NCBI GenBank assembly: GCA_032716605.1
Contig: CM064506.1
Coordinates: 22,716,262-22,780,261 of the forward strand
Direction of reading: 5' to 3'
Source: Paralithodes platypus
Taxonomy: Eukaryota > Arthropoda > Malacostraca > Decapoda > Lithodidae
DNA length: 64,000 bases
This document shows positions 63,889-64,000 of the stretch, in pieces; position 1 is the stretch's first letter; each line of letters starts with the position of its first letter. The position numbers and the translations under genes are program-made. Under the pieces are notes generated by a model, which saw only the letters and a program-made list of their open reading frames with translations, ran no database searches and was not told where the DNA came from.

Positions 63889-64000
63889 GGAAATATTGTC
63901 AGTCGTGTATCAGCTGATCTTGGGTGGTCAGAGAAATGTTGTCAGAGATAGATGTGTCAGTAATGTTGTGGGCTGGTAATTGTGGACGTATGGTTGTTTG

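Overview
This is eukaryotic, almost certainly invertebrate, non-coding DNA. I found no host protein-coding gene, no rRNA gene and no convincing functional tRNA gene. The window is built from microsatellites (CT/GA, TA, GT/CA, GATA), several large minisatellites, and dozens of short palindromic or terminal-inverted-repeat (TIR) elements of the MITE kind, with four fragments of non-LTR retrotransposons. Very dense dinucleotide and GATA tracts, a repeat at 54110-54180 with the 'gaacataagaaaa...ctgcagaa' pattern, and a tRNA-Val-like SINE at 63190-63470 containing 'ACCTAGCTGTAAATAGGTAC' all resemble what is common in decapod crustacean genomes. That assignment is an inference from memory, not a database match. 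A 100-N run at 51507-51606 marks an assembly gap.

Short elements. I grouped the recurring sequences myself. Family A (29 copies or pieces, mostly 320-390 bp) has ends TTAAGGGGAGATGG...CCATCTCCCCTTAA. Family B (7, about 345-395 bp) also ends in TTAA, has very long inverted arms and shares a core with A. Family C (16, about 90-235 bp) has TTAACCC ends and two subfamilies: C1 (...GTACCGGCGACGT) and C2 (...GAGGACTATGACGC). Family T (about 217 bp) has TA-flanked CAGT ends like Tc1/mariner. Families D, E, F and G are other palindromic repeats, and H is a short interspersed repeat of unknown type. A, B and C elements repeatedly abut so that one TTAA serves as the end of both neighbours, and A has inserted into F while D has inserted into A. 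This is a stratified MITE-on-MITE landscape.

Retroelements. L-1 (17700-19473, minus), L-2 (about 47725-50635, plus) and L-3 (61866-62238, plus) are closely similar 5'-truncated copies of one CR1/L2-like non-LTR element that ends in TTTGTACTCC repeats. J-1 (about 42150-45087, plus) is a different endonuclease plus reverse-transcriptase element with an A-rich tail. All four are coding-dead. A nearly perfect inverted repeat at 4991-5570 looks like head-to-head terminal parts of a Penelope-like element, including a degenerate hammerhead-ribozyme-like motif.

Layout: 1-2000 A, C, D, F and T elements; 2110-3675 a 41-bp minisatellite; 3900-6300 microsatellites around the Penelope-like palindrome; 6496-17250 mostly A/B/C elements; 17700-19473 L-1; 19855-22030 a 43-bp GATA minisatellite; 22030-40050 alternating MITEs, minisatellites and microsatellites; 40560-41455 tRNA-derived repeats; 41780-45670 J-1 inside an older short-repeat array; 45741-50635 MITEs then L-2; 50875-57300 A elements, gap, minisatellite and microsatellites; 57560-59790 a 2.2-kb purine-rich strand; 60365-61704 an E element and a perfect 39-bp minisatellite; 61866-63888 L-3, a SINE and a C element. 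There is no operon, pathway or host regulatory circuit to describe. The shared biology is that of selfish elements: TTAA- or TA-targeted short DNA elements that need a transposase supplied from elsewhere, and target-primed retroelements.
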